Shown here: in pieces, positions 12,257 through 27,000 of the stretch
Layout: every line of letters begins with the position of its first letter
Position numbering within the stretch: position 1 is the first letter of the stretch
Made by a program: the position numbers and the translations under genes
Assembly: GCA_021234535.1 (NCBI GenBank)
Contig: CM037840.1
Span: 1,611,801 to 1,675,800 of the forward strand
Source: Stichopus chloronotus
Taxonomy: Eukaryota; Echinodermata; Holothuroidea; Aspidochirotida; Stichopodidae
DNA length: 64,000 bases
Direction: 5' to 3'
Notes under the pieces: model-generated
Seen by the model: the letters and a program-made list of their open reading frames with translations, nothing else
The model's database searches: none
What the model was told of the DNA's origin: nothing

Positions 12257-14694
12257 ATGGTTTCCTCGATCCTTTTTAGTTGGATGGTTTGCCAATTCGT
12301 CATCACCAGCGTGGTACAGGGATGTCCCTCTTCTTCTTCCTCCTCTGGGGAGATGAGAACTGGCGGAGATCAGGTAAAATCTTCAACATCTAAAAGGAAC
12401 GCAAGGTAAGTTGCATGTTATTTTTTGCCATTGACTTCGTTCACTTTGCGTTATACAAGTCAAATCTATATGATAAGTAGGCCTAGGTCCTCTGTGAAGA
12501 TGACATTACATGATTACTTACGCTGTGTATGTGTATGCCGTGTGGAGGGGTGGATACAGGGGTACTGGGGTATTCTACCACCTTATTAAGCCCCATCACC
12601 TCCCATGATGTGACCAACGTTATTCTTCATCCCTAAGAAATGTTAGTTCTGATACCAGTGTCTTAACAACCAGGAGAAACTCGAATTGTTGCCCAAGCGA
12701 AACTGAGCATATCTTGGAGTCTCAGACGGTATTTCTAACTCTCTAATTACTTCCTAAGTTAGATTTAATTCGTTTGGTTTTAAGGGATTCACCTAAATTT
12801 CGTTTTCAATGTCCGTATCTCAAAATATATTATTTTTGTTATTTTCCTTCAAGATTGGCCGCTTATCTATTATCTATGGATCAAACAGAAGACATAACCA
12901 CAGGAAAACACATTTCTAGAATTCGATGACAACAAAGATGGCTACATTGACGCGTGTGAGTGGTTAAAAACCCCGGATGTCAAAAGGAACAACAGCCTCC
13001 GAGAATTTGTGCGTCTCCTGGACCTTTCAGATTTAGATGGTAAGATATCATTGTTCTATTAAGATGGTAAGGTATCATTGCTCTATTTAGATGGTAACGT
13101 ATCACTTTTTCTATTTAGATGGTAGGGTATACCATTGTTCTATTTAGATGGTAAGGTATCATTGTTCTATTTAGATGGTAAGATATAATTGTTCTATTTA
13201 GATGGTAAGGTATACCATTGTTCTATTTAGATGGTAAGGTATCATTGCTCTGTTTAAATGGTACGTTATCATTGTTCTGTTTAGATGGTAAGGTATATCA
13301 TTGTTCTATTTAGATAGTAAGATATCATTGTTCAATTTAGATGGTAAGATATAATTGTTCTATTTAGATGGTAAGGTATCATTGTTCTGTTTAGATGGTA
13401 AGATATCATTGTTCTATTGAGATGGTGAGATATAATTGTTCTTCTAAAGATACATCTGAGATTATTTTCTCGGAATTTATTTTCTTTCAACAAAAATTAG
13501 GTCTTACCAATCGTTCGTGGTATATACTTCTTCCAAAGTCTACACATACCTTTTGCAATATCAGTTCATTTGTCATATATAGGAAATCGTAGACCAGGAC
13601 TGTGTTGGGCAACAGAATTTGACCATAAAAACCTAGAAATAACCCAGTAACATGTAACCTAGAAATGGTAAAATTCCACATTGCCTTGTGAAAAGGAAAA
13701 CTACTGATATAGAGGCTAAATTAAATAGTACCTCCTCCTTCTAACTCAGGAGTCAAGTTTATTTTCTATTCTTCATGTATACATTAACAGGAGTTATATT
13801 GGTACAGAATGCAATGACATTTCTATAATCTTTAATAAATTGTTTGGGAGTGGAAGGACCAGAAATATAAGATAAATACCTTTCAAATCTGACCTCTTGG
13901 AAGAGAAAACACAACAATGAAGCTTGCTAAAAAAAGGACAATGAAAGAAACTAAAGAAGAAAATGCGTGATTAATATTGGCGACAATTATAAAGGAGGAT
14001 ACTTCAATATATATTTAATTAAGATGAAGTTCAAAATGGAAGGGAAGAGAACAAAGAAGATTATTACGAATTTATACATTCCGTGAAGAAAAACTGCCAA
14101 TCTTTAAATTTAGTATTTTTATGTTTCTCTTGTGACTGATATGATTAACTACAATCCCAATGTGACCATATTTTACGGTAGGCCTTGCTTCTTTTTTCCG
14201 TTCAACATGAATGTTGTTCATTATACCTAACGGTTCTCGTAAACAAAAACAATTGGAGCACATTGTGTGACCGGGCTTGGAGATTTTGAATTAAGTTTCG
14301 AGCATCCACGAAAATGTTTAAAAAATGGTGACTTACATACATCTGGAAAAATATAACGACAAAAATCACAACTAAAGCCTATTGAAAAGGCGTCGTTCAA
14401 GCACAATGTTGTGTGCAATACTTTCAACCGGTTGCAGTGTCCACCAAGCAAAATTCTAATTTTTGAAGAATTACTGACTATAAACGTAAGTGAGTGTTAA
14501 TTAAAATCTGAAGTTATACAGAACAGCAATGACTATATACGAAATACCATACAGCTTATTCTCCCTGGAAACACCTATGACCTTATAACAATAACATCAT
14601 ACTGTTTTTTTCTTCATTTACAGAAGACGAACGTCTTCCTGTTGGAGAATTTATGTCCATGATGACAATCACCAAAAAGAACGGAGAAATATAA
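12257..14694 (+). pseudogene. Duplicate secreted EF-hand gene with frameshift in exon 2
   Basis: Exons corresponding to gene 1 are 12257-12405, 12854-13039 and 14624-14694, all with good GT/AG borders and matching phases. Exon 1 encodes a signal peptide (MVSSILFSWMVCQFVITSVV, then QGC) and a Ser run in place of the Lys/Ser stretch of gene 1. Exon 2 is 186 nt against 185 in gene 1. The extra base lies between the codons for DI and the EF loop (about 12896-12912), so the frame hits TAG at the TTTCTAGAATTC phrase before either EF-hand. Downstream, exon 3 is open in the ancestral frame but stops early (ATATAAG against AATCCAAG in gene 1). It is either a recent pseudogene or an assembly/read error at one base; the 145 nt after the shift are identical to gene 1. 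Confidence 0.7.
13031..13445 (+). repeat. Fifteen-unit minisatellite made of splice-donor copies
   Basis: Fifteen units of 26-30 bases follow exon 2 of the duplicate gene. The consensus is TTTAGATGGTAAGRTATC followed by ATTGTTCTA. The unit contains the exon 2/intron 2 junction GATG|GTAAG. Ten of the 15 units keep GATGGTAAG exactly, and two more are still plausible donors (GATAGTAAG, GATGGTGAG). Gene 1 has only three units at the same place. Confidence 0.85.
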
Positions 14695-17020
14695 GAAACC
14701 ATGGCAACGAAACAAACGCCAAAGAACGTCCACCATTTTGTAGCTTATAACATGTCTCATTAAATCCTGGAAACCTATAGATGACAATAGATGTGACGTC
14801 ACAAGTACATTAGCAGTACATTAGTGTAAGTGAAATCATTATGACGTTTCTCTTCGACTGTTCAAGATGAAGATTACGCAACTTAACTGACGAACTTAAT
14901 TGATTCAATCGAACATGATGAGTTTAGCAAGCAAGGGAAGAAGAAAGTAAAAGAAGCACCTCACTTAGGAAGAGGGAGCGGATTATTGACCAATAACATA
15001 CAAACGGAAACAACTTAACTGTACCCTAGACAGTGGCGGGGTGGGGTTACTGGAACGTACCTGCACCCCACTCAACATCGTTTATTGAGGGGGGGGGGCG
15101 CAAGATTGTAGAGCGCCTGCTCATAACCTGGAAAGACGATTTCCGGTGATCTAGGGTGTTCTGGACATCTCCGCGCCAGCTGAAGATGACGCACCGCGTA
15201 AAGACAGTCTTCATCCAATTTTAGCTACCACGGTGGTGGGCGCCACTTGACCACCCTCCATTCAGGAAAAATGCAACCCACGCCGTCAACATGATCCTGG
15301 ATTACATTGGTAACTCGATATGATATTTCTGCTATATTCATGGACCAATGTCTATTGTTAACAACTTTTCAGTATTTTTTAAACCCGTAATTGCATTTTA
15401 AAACATTTACTACTTTGTTAACATTTTTACCATGAATTTGTTATAATAACAGTTTAAAATCTGGTTTGCATAAAATGATATTTTACTGAACAGACGTTAC
15501 GTCAATAAGTCACATTCTGTATTGAGTTTCGTTTCATGTTTTACAGTTTTTAACTGAAGTTAACCTCTGTCAAAGTTTCAAGCAGGCCCGTATATGCAGC
15601 TAAGTTCAGTGAGGGGGTTCGTTTTTACCATAAGTGGAACATTTTCCCTGACAATTATGACCAACAAATTAAAACTCCTAATATATGTTGCTCAGGTAGG
15701 TCTACTATCATAAGCTGAGCTCAACTCTTGTGAGAGGGGGTTCGTCCGAATCCCCTGAACCCCCCCCCCTCCTTTGGACATGGACCTGGTATAAAGTGAT
15801 TCAGCAGAATATCGAGGTGTCATTCGAATTCCTCTCTAAACCACTTGCCCATAACAGAATATCCACCATTCAAATCTGTCCATTTGTTTATGAGAACTGC
15901 CCTAAGACCGTATACAACCCATTCGCATGTTGAACACCACTATGGATTGGATATTTTGAACCACTGGTCTATGAATATTCAATAGATTACATATTGTTGA
16001 ATCACTGATTTATGAATATTCAATACATTACAATTGAAACCTGCACAGATTATACATCGAATTATTCGAGGGTAAATCGAGTGCCAAATTCCTCTTCGAG
16101 ATTCTGAGAGCTTTCCACTTTAACAAATAATATTTGCGATGACTTTTTTCCTTTTTGTTTGCTTGTCTATCCAAGGTATGAAGTACATTAATAACACCCC
16201 TCTACACAATGTGATGCACGATACGAAGGAAATATCAATGTTAATGGTACTGTTTTGGTCGAGTACCAGGGTGACCAGATACATATGTGTAAAAAAAGAG
16301 AATCAATGAAAACATTACAAAATTCATCCAAACACGGATGATGAGGCTTTCAGGGTACACTTCATTTGTAAAAAGTTGTTCAATGAAGTTGACTACCAAA
16401 TAGAAAGATGTTATAATTGTACATCAAATTTGAATGGCTTCTGAAATTCGGTCATCTCCTGTTCTACTGCAAGTTGTCAGTATTATATGCTTACAGACAA
16501 TGAAGTGCTATTTTTGATGGGGGAGGCAAATGGAGGCAGGAGGAGCCAGTACCTTTTGTGGTACCTTGGTCGGGGTGTTATCGTTTACACTCCACATGTG
16601 ATGACGTAAAACGATTATCAGGCAAGATTCAAGAAAAGTGTAAACAAACATTACCATAATTTTGAGCCAAAGAAAAGAAGAAACTATTCAAGTGAGTGGT
16701 AACTTTTTTCCATTCTATCATTTGCACTCAGTAGCAAGAAGGGAATGGGGGGGGGGGGGGTCCTACCTAAATAGACATTTACCTTTCTCAAGCTCGATAA
16801 CCCATGCTCTTAGCAGATGTGGAAATTAATGGAGCCATAAGCAGCAATAAACTCGAATCGTAGAAATAAAGTGGTAGTGCTTTTCAACAACAGTAATTCC
16901 GTTTCACCCATAATAAATCACAGCTTACACTAGTTCATCCTTCTCGCCCCTGCTCCTCACCAACACCCGCCACCCCCCACCCCCACCCCTACCCATTGAC
17001 ATTTCATATGCCGGGGCCTC

Positions 17021-18820
<1,800 letters not shown>

Positions 18821-18834
18821 GTTAACGCATCATT

Positions 18835-18863
18835 CTGACGAAGACCTCAGTGCAGGTTGAAAC
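18835..18863 (+). ncRNA. Hammerhead-ribozyme-like core after the Penelope-like ORF
   Basis: CTGACGA is followed by a stem (GACCT pairing with AGGTT around CAGTGC) and then GAAAC. CUGANGA - stem II - GAAA is the hammerhead core arrangement, and hammerhead motifs are known in Penelope-like elements. An extra A precedes the stem, and I could not identify a convincing stem I or cleavage site, so self-cleavage is unproven. The second Penelope-like copy has the same arrangement at 44388-44414 (minus). Confidence 0.45.
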
Positions 18864-18979
18864 GTTAAATACATGTATGCATCTACTACTACTTGTTGGA
18901 GTTTAGTGTTATCGTTTGTTATTATTGCTTTGTAACTCAGTTTCCAACACACGGTATACGTACACCTGTATAATCATGT

Positions 18980-18981
<2 letters not shown>

Positions 18982-19022
<41 letters not shown>
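18982..19022. repeat. (AT)n microsatellite, 3' side of the Penelope-like element
   Basis: About 20 AT dinucleotides lie some 160 bases past the ORF stop. With 17026-17129, the element is bracketed by AT arrays. Confidence 0.95.
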
Positions 19023-19024
<2 letters not shown>

Positions 19025-21000
19025 TATAATACTACAGGACAAAAACCGTTGTACAAAATCCCCACCCGCCACTTTTTTATTATTTTTAGCAAACTCCTCA
19101 CGGATAATCGGAAAGTAAACCACTTTTAAGCTTGAGTTGTATCTGTTTTTCATTAAACAATTCACATTTTGAGCTGAAAGGTGCTCCCTCCCGCTTGACA
19201 AGGCTCACGGACCCAAACATCACTGCGCAAACTTCGATTTCTCAAAACAACTTAAATCTCCTTCAATCGTCTTAATTTTCATATTTTCGCTACTGTCCTC
19301 CCATAAAAAATGGAGAAATTTGGGCAAAGAAATTTTCAAAGTGGGGGGGGGGGGGGGATCCCATAGACTCCTCCCATGACGACAATCAGTCAGCTGGAGT
19401 TCCATCATTTCAGAAGTCACATTTATATACAGGCTAACATTAGCTTGCACCCCCATCAATATCAGTATCATTTTATGATCAAAACAGCCCACCCAGTGTG
19501 ACTTAGAAAAAAAAAATCGGTTAAAAGTTTCGCATCTTATCCACACCACAAATTTAAACTTTTGTATAAATTTTCTGAAGAGGGACATTTTAACATCTTC
19601 GAAAACGTTTGTTTTTCAACAATTCTTTTTTTTTCCTGTTTACTTGTATGTTTTCAATATTTGAGTGGTCGAAATGTGATCCTATGATGTATTTTATATT
19701 TGATTGAACAAACATTTTGCACTTTACACGCAGGTACCTTGCCATTATCGGTACAATGATTTCATTTAATTTACACAGGAACAGCAGAATTTGAAGGTGT
19801 GCATAATGTTTCTGTATACACTAAGAACAGAACTCGAAACGGCTAAAGAGTCTGAATATATACTGGATGTAGCAAAGTCTAAAAAATACTAGAGTAAATG
19901 AAACTGGGAAGCTGGACTAAATAGGACGATTTGAATAAATTTCAGATTTTTTTTCAATTACTTCATTCTTTCCCCTACAAAAACTTGCCAAACCTGATCC
20001 TGAGCTGATAGAGTAGTCATCAACATTGGTATTATCCCACGCATCAAAATAGATTTAATTTTTGTTTTTATGCAAGATTGCTAAAAGTATCAGTCACGGT
20101 GAGAGTTTTTTTAAATGGATTTCTGCTATACTTTCATCTTTTGCAGGATAGCATGTATGACGTTAAGGCTATATCAAGGGAAGCAATTTGTACACGAAGG
20201 GGGGGGGGGGGGGGATGACCTAAGTGATGCCAGATATAGCAAATTGACGCACAAGACTGACGTTCATTTCCTGTCATTCGTTTTATACTAAAGACTACAA
20301 AATTAGTCATTCCTGCTCAGCAACTACTCACGAAATATATTACGTGTGTGACTTTTCTTTCTGTGTATATTATTATTGCAGGCTAATATTCCATTCCGGG
20401 CCTTGTTTATCCAAAGTGAAACTAAACTGCAAAGGGCATTAATGATTTTATACAACACAAACTGCTGAGTTACGCAGTTTTCCAGGATCTACGGAAATTA
20501 TCGTCTACACGAGGATCAAGTAAGTGCCGAAGCTAACATTCAGGGTTATCAATTCGGAAAGCCCCATCGTTAAGCCAATCCGGAGAAACTGTGAACAGCT
20601 GCTTGTGCATGGATTACGAGGAACCAGCAAAACTTACATAGGTTTGAAGACATGACTATACTGATGGCAGCAGACTTGATATTGAGATATACCTTACATT
20701 TTCTAGAGTGCTCATCTAATGAATATAATGCATTGCATATATTTTTGTATTGTATGGAAACATTTCAATGAACAACAAATACTTTTTGTAATAATTTATC
20801 GATGTTTCATAGCACTTTGTAACCATGAGGCAACTAGAAATAATTTTTTTTCTTTAGCAGAGAAGCCTTTCTCCATGCAGTTACATCTTAATTTATGAAC
20901 AAGACATTATTGTCTATTGTCATTGCACTTTGAACTGTCTATATTAAAAATATTCCTTTCCATAAACAATCCACTAAATCCGTCACTGAAACATAAACGA
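19023..21000. other. Gene-free interval with two poly(G) tracts
   Basis: I see no supportable gene. It holds G tracts at 19343-19357 and 20199-20214 and AT-rich unique sequence. A minus-strand open stretch at 19220-19588 reads through a Pro run created by the G tract and has no recognisable domain. Confidence 0.55.
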
Positions 21001-21002
21001 TT

Positions 21003-21553
21003 AAGGTACCTTATATTGTGTGTTTATTAGTGTACCTTACATTGCATGGTTATTTGGATAACTCATCACGCATGTTTATTAGGGTACCATGTATCGCATG
21101 GTTATTTTGGTACCTTATATTACGTGGTTTTTGAGTACCTTAAATTCTGTATAGTTATTGCATGGTTCTTTGGTACCTTCTATTGCACGATTATTTGGGT
21201 ACCTATGCATGGTTATTTGGGTATCTTACATCGCAAGGTTATTTTGGCACCTTACAGTATATCGTATGGCTATTTTTACTTTATGCTGCATGATTATTTG
21301 GGTATACCTTTTATCGCACTGTTATTAGGGTACCATATATTGCATGTTTATTTGGGTACCATATATTGCATGGTTATTTGGGTACCATATATTGCATGTT
21401 TATTTAGGTGCCATATATTCTATGGTTATTTGGGTACCATATATTGCATGTTTATTTAGGTGCCATATATTCTATGGTTATTTGGGTACCATATATTGCA
21501 TGTTTATTTAGGTGCCATATATTCTATGGTTATTTGGGTACCATATAATGCAT
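21003..21553. repeat. ~26 bp minisatellite with GGTACC in most units
   Basis: Roughly 20 units of about 26 bases follow the pattern TTGCATGGTTATTTGGGTACC plus a short AT-rich spacer. Early units are degenerate. The last 150 bases show a higher-order 52-base period in which GGGTACC and AGGTGCC units alternate. A plus-strand open frame across it is a by-product. Confidence 0.85.
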
Positions 21554-21559
21554 AGTTCG

Positions 21560-23600
21560 GACATTACCTACTTTAAATAACTATTTCGAATACAACATCT
21601 GTTTATGTGATCAGGCTAGATCTCTTCAGCATCAAAAACCAATTATTTGTAACGTACTTTACAAACAACTTCATCAAAAATAAGATGACGACGTGAAGTT
21701 CATTATATTTTATTGATAAAGCAATAACTTTAAAAAAGAATCTGGTTAGTAAACATGTTCATCTTGTCTGAGTTCTGACTTCGCGTGCCGAATTAAGGTG
21801 CCAACATTAACACATTATGTGATCTTAGTCTTCCCTAATTAAATACGATATTGTGGTGTCTTTGTTTTTTTAAACGCCTTTGTCACATCTCTGAGAGAAA
21901 CAAAACATACTTTAAAATATTTAGTTCTTTTTTTTTCTTCTTGCTTTCATAGACTTCATAAATTCTTTAAAGGCAGAGAATTGCATTACATTCTGTCATT
22001 TAAAGTACATTTAAAGTGTAAATCTAAATTGCAAGACAATATTTATTTGCTATACATAGCGCATCATCCATGACTTTGAAATATTTCAGTTATATCCACC
22101 CTGAGCCCGACAGTGAAACCACATTCTGATGACCTTTAACCCGGCTGCTGGGCTTCCCTTGGTAGCTTGATCATTACTTACCCAATAACTTCCGCTGGCA
22201 TTTCCTGACATTTTTCTCAGTCCGCGGCATGCAGTTTTTATTCGGGTGACACGTGACTAGGTTCTATTGTGCCACGCTTTAGTTTGTGCCGGTCCGCGTG
22301 TTATGAATTTTTATCCCCCATCACTGGACACCCGACTGAAATTGTAGTTAGTCGGCGTTAAATTAATTCTGAGTCTCCATAATTTGTCGCCTGCTGCTGG
22401 TAATCGTAATACTGCATAGATTACTTGAATTCATATAAATAAAACCTTACAATCCCTCAAGGTTTAGTGGTCTACTCCCTCCAATACTTTTACTATTTTT
22501 AATTGCTACCAAAAGACCCCTAGGTACTACGACAAGATGTACGAACAGTAAGAAGAAATAAAAAAAAAAGCATTTTCCTAACGGTGTAAGCTAAGTCATA
22601 GAACTACTACAGATATACCTGCATGGTTAACCTGTATACATCGGTGACTTTAGGGTACTTACGTTAGTAAATAAAATCGTTTTGTTAATTTTCTCCTCGA
22701 GCCGTGATTAACGGGATTATTGGTTATTTGATCGGGAATTCATATTCTTCTTTGTTTTGAGACTGAAAACTAGAACTTATACCCTACGGTTTCATTGATT
22801 TACAATGCTTACCACCTACAATAACTAGGTTGACCACTGTAGGCTAGTCATGATACAATCCGTGCAACTCTCCTTTCAAATACAAAAAATGAACAGAAAA
22901 AAAATGTTATGGAAAAGTATCAGATATGATAATATGGAAAATCAATTTGTGAGAGTCTGAGTTGGGGGGGAATTTCCCCTGAAAACCGTTTGGAATATAA
23001 TGTTTGGTATTTCTATTTAGACTGATCAAGTCGAGGTAATATTTCCATGGACTAATGTTTACTTAACATGGTATGATTGTGTCCGTTTCCAGGTCTTCGT
23101 CCTTCATTTCGAGGTCATTTATTTTACTCGTCAGGTAATTCCCTTCAAAACTGAAGGTATAGCGTTTTCCCACCGGTGGCTCATAGCAACTGCCCAGCGG
23201 GGTGCCTCGGTTGCTTTCTTTCTATTATTTCCGACCTATTGTTAGTCTTCCTTCCATCTATTATCTTTTCCGAGGCGAGATTTGAAATTGAGCCAACGTC
23301 CAAAAGACTGTAGAAAAAGAACATTTCGAATTGATAGTATGATGGGAGAACCCTTTTACGAAAGAGTATAACTTCACATTTCACACCTGATGTTCGGTAA
23401 CATCAACTGTGCAGATTGGTTGCTGAATACATACTTGAACTTACGTTCAGTAAGTGAAGTTCCACATGTGAGCCACCAGCTGGATGGTCAATTAATCGTG
23501 ATATTGTCCGCCGACTCATTGAGTCATTGTATGTCTGAGTATTGAAGCTCACATGAATTCACCTTGAAAATTAGTTGCTGGCGTCATTGAGAAAACTAGC
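21560..23600. other. Interval without a recognisable gene
   Basis: The sequence is AT-rich and shows no long frame, RNA gene or clear repeat by eye. Confidence 0.5.
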
Positions 23601-23607
23601 CAAGAAA

Positions 23608-23624
23608 CACACACACACATATAT

Positions 23625-23701
<77 letters not shown>
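23608..23701. repeat. Compound (CA)n/(AT)n microsatellite
   Basis: A short CA run passes into AT dinucleotides, with a few G-containing interruptions near 23633-23640. Confidence 0.95.
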
Positions 23702-23702
<1 letters not shown>

Positions 23703-24070
23703 CTGGTTCAGCTTTTTTTGAGCCATTAACCATCACGGGTACTAAAGAATGAAATGCATAACTTTCAAAGCCGGTGTGGGTGTGTACTGTTTTTCTAACT
23801 TACATACCCCTGGTGTAACAAACGAGGCCAAGCTGTGCATGAGTACTACACGTCCGTTGTGCTGGCGAAAACACTAGGTTATCTTCCAGATCTGGGACAC
23901 TATCTACTGTGACGCAAAAGGTTGGAGAAAGCGTATGTAGGACATATATTACTTAACGTGCATAGCTCATCCCAGTAAGCGGGAGGACGGTATATCCTGC
24001 TACACCGGCTGCCTTCCACTTTAGTTAGTACTGTCTCCGCTTGCTACAATACTATTGCCTGGTGAGAAGA

Positions 24071-27000
24071 ATGTTTGCATCGACTAGTAGTCACCCCCTT
24101 CGAGGTATGCTCATACAGGAACAGGTTGTTTTTCCTTTAAGATAAATGACTCGCCGACAGTCATTATTTAGTTTTCTTGTGTCAACTCCTTTGTTAACTC
24201 GGGCTGGCCCTGGCGTTGTCCTACCTGTGCTCAAGTTGCACTGATATCTTAGTGTTAGCGTAACAATAACGTTAGGCTAGCACTGTGCTGTTCTTTAGTC
24301 TTCTTGTAAGTTGCAGTCCTAGTTCTAGGCCTATGTAGTAAGCTACTGTAAGCAGGCTACTCAAAGAGTGTCTGTAGTTGCATGCCTCCAGGTCAGGCTT
24401 GTGTCTGATGAGTGGTGTAGCCTACAGTCGCGAGAATTGTTTCAACCTTGTACTGTGTAACATAAGAATGGGGTGACCGACTAACTGTGGAATGCACATT
24501 TCAGGAAATGTAACTCCAAGTTTGTAACAGTTCCACCTACAAATGTCAGAACATTTGATTATGTATCAATATCGTCTTAAAATGAAGATGTATTCATCCA
24601 AGGGAAAGTTGTCCCACTGAAGGTGAAATTATTCTGCCTTCCATACGACAACTCAAAACGTTACCGGTCTGCATTCCTTTCACTACAATACGAAGATCTT
24701 CGGTGTGAATGCTGATTCTTTCCTGGTGTAGGGTTGGTGAAATGTTTACCTTGGAGTGCCTGCGTGCAGGAAAAAATCAGCTTTGGCGTACAAGTTGTAA
24801 CTTAAAGGCCTAGTCTGGAATCACTGTACATTTTTTACCACTACCTCTAAGTCAAAATTGCAGCTACTGTATAATTTTATGTTCCTTCTGTAGTATGTTT
24901 CCACTTAATTCACATTAAATCCTTCACAAAATATGATTATTCCCTGCCAAATATGAAAGATCGTGTGTAACTGTATGCTTCAAGTTGGAAGCACCATCAT
25001 CATACAGCAGGTTATGTTATGTTGCATTATGACATACCTGTATACGTATATAGCACAGGTGTGTTTTGGCGTATGAATGCTAACACCTTGGTGTATGAAT
25101 GCTAACACCTCGGCGTAACTTCAACGTCAGCATTTCATGGAATACACCCTGGCAACATGAGCTATCCCCAACTTCCAAGGTGTATGTATTCAAAAAGTGT
25201 TTATCTGTAAGCCATCAGAATGTAAATCTGGTATTTAGATGGGGAACCTGGGAGTCAAACAAGACTCAAGACCCAACAATAGTCTGTCCGTAGTAAGAAA
25301 AGCTTTGAATGTGTTTACCTAAGAACAGTTGACTGCTTGGGCAGGGGGGGGGGGGGCTATTCCATGCAACACCAGTATCCCTCAAAGTGAATAAGACCCT
25401 ATGATCAATGTCTTCAAAACAATGAACTAGACAGAAGACCTCAATAAGGTCTGATCTGAAATGCCTCAAGCGTAATGACATCAGTCCTGGTAGGTCCAAT
25501 CTACTACAAAAAGGTAACTCATTAAGACCAGGAATCATTCGAGTAAGACACCTGTGAACTTTTTCTATGAGAATTAGTCGTGTGTCCTGTTTCAAAAAGA
25601 AATTCCAAGCTGGACTACAGTACTCCAGGACTGGTTGCACCGAGGACTTATGTAAGGGTAGCAAAATCACCTTGTCTTTACACTGCATGTGAAAGAAATT
25701 TTTATAATTCCAAGCACTCCGTTGGCCTTACAATTTCAGCGATATGTCTACCAGATTTAAGAGACTTACGAATCACCACCCCCAGATCATTTTCTTCGTC
25801 AATAGTCTGGCAAAGTGACACCATTCATCATATATTATCTCCAGGATGATTCCTACCCACATGCAAGACTTTACGCTTACTGAGGTCAAAGTGCATCTGC
25901 CAGTCCCCAGACTATTGATTTAAGATTATTCTGAAGAATTGAGGCATCCTTTAGGTCAGAGATGCAAGTACAGTAAAAGTTTGTGTGTCACCACCAAAAT
26001 TGATAATATCGCCACAACCGTTTTCATCAAAGTCGTTAATAAAGGTGGTGAACAAAACTGACCCAAAACGTGGTACTCCACTGCAAACAGCTGTCCAGTC
26101 AGATGTCACACCACCCAGGAGCATGTGTGCGTTGTTTTCTGTTGTGCAGCCAAGCCTCAATCACATCGTGGGCTTTAAGCTTGGAAACAAGTCGACAGCG
26201 AGGAACGTTGTCAAAGGCTCTCTGAAAATCCAAATAAACAATATCAACAGGACATCCCTGATCCACATAACAAGTAACTTTGTCCAAAAAGACAAGTAGA
26301 TCAGACAAGCAAGACCACCCACTCGTAAAGCCATGCCGTGAGGTATTAATTAATTTGAATTTTGAAAGATGATCCACGATATGATCTCTGATAATTAGCT
26401 CCATCACTCTACAAACATGGCGGTGATGTCGAACTACTCAGTCTAAAGTTGCCAGGAGCACTCTTGTCAGCCTTCTTAAAAATTGGGACAACATTTGCTA
26501 TTTTCCAATCAAAAGGCACAATACCACTCTTTAAACTTTTGTTAAATTAGACAGCCAAGGACTGCCAAATCAGATTTACTGTATTTGATCAGAAACCTCC
26601 TTTAACACGTTGGTACCAATAGAATCAGCTCCTGAAGATTTACCACATTTCAGACCATTCAGCTTTTTGTTCACAGTCTCTTCACAGAAAGCAATATCAT
26701 ATAAATCTTTGTCTTTACATGGTGCAAGGTACAGGCATGGACCGTTTAGACTCAACGGTAAACACCGAAGAGAAGAAATCTTTAAGAACATTTGCTGCAA
26801 TACGAGTGTCATTCATTTTATCGCCACGTTCATCTACCACGGGGCGAACTTACAGTAGTCTTTAACTTTCATCTGAGAATGGGTATAAGCAAAAAAGGAC
26901 TTGGTACTGGTCTCAACATTATTGCCAATTTAATCTTGAAGTTTCTCTTTGCTTTTCTAATTTCAGAAGTTGCAATATTAACATTCCTCTTATAAAGAAG

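Larger units (their letters stand above)
12030..17018 (+). repeat. Segmental tandem duplication, copy 2
   Basis: This block is collinear with 630-5230: twin promoter, three exons, donor-derived minisatellite, paired TATGAATATTCAAT motifs (about 15970-16025), and a C-rich block ending GCCGG near 17014. The Penelope-like element and its (AT)n array start directly after this block. Confidence 0.8.

Noticed and set aside
21046..21459. A 137-residue His/Tyr/Gly-rich protein
   Set aside because: It is a translation of the GGTACC minisatellite.
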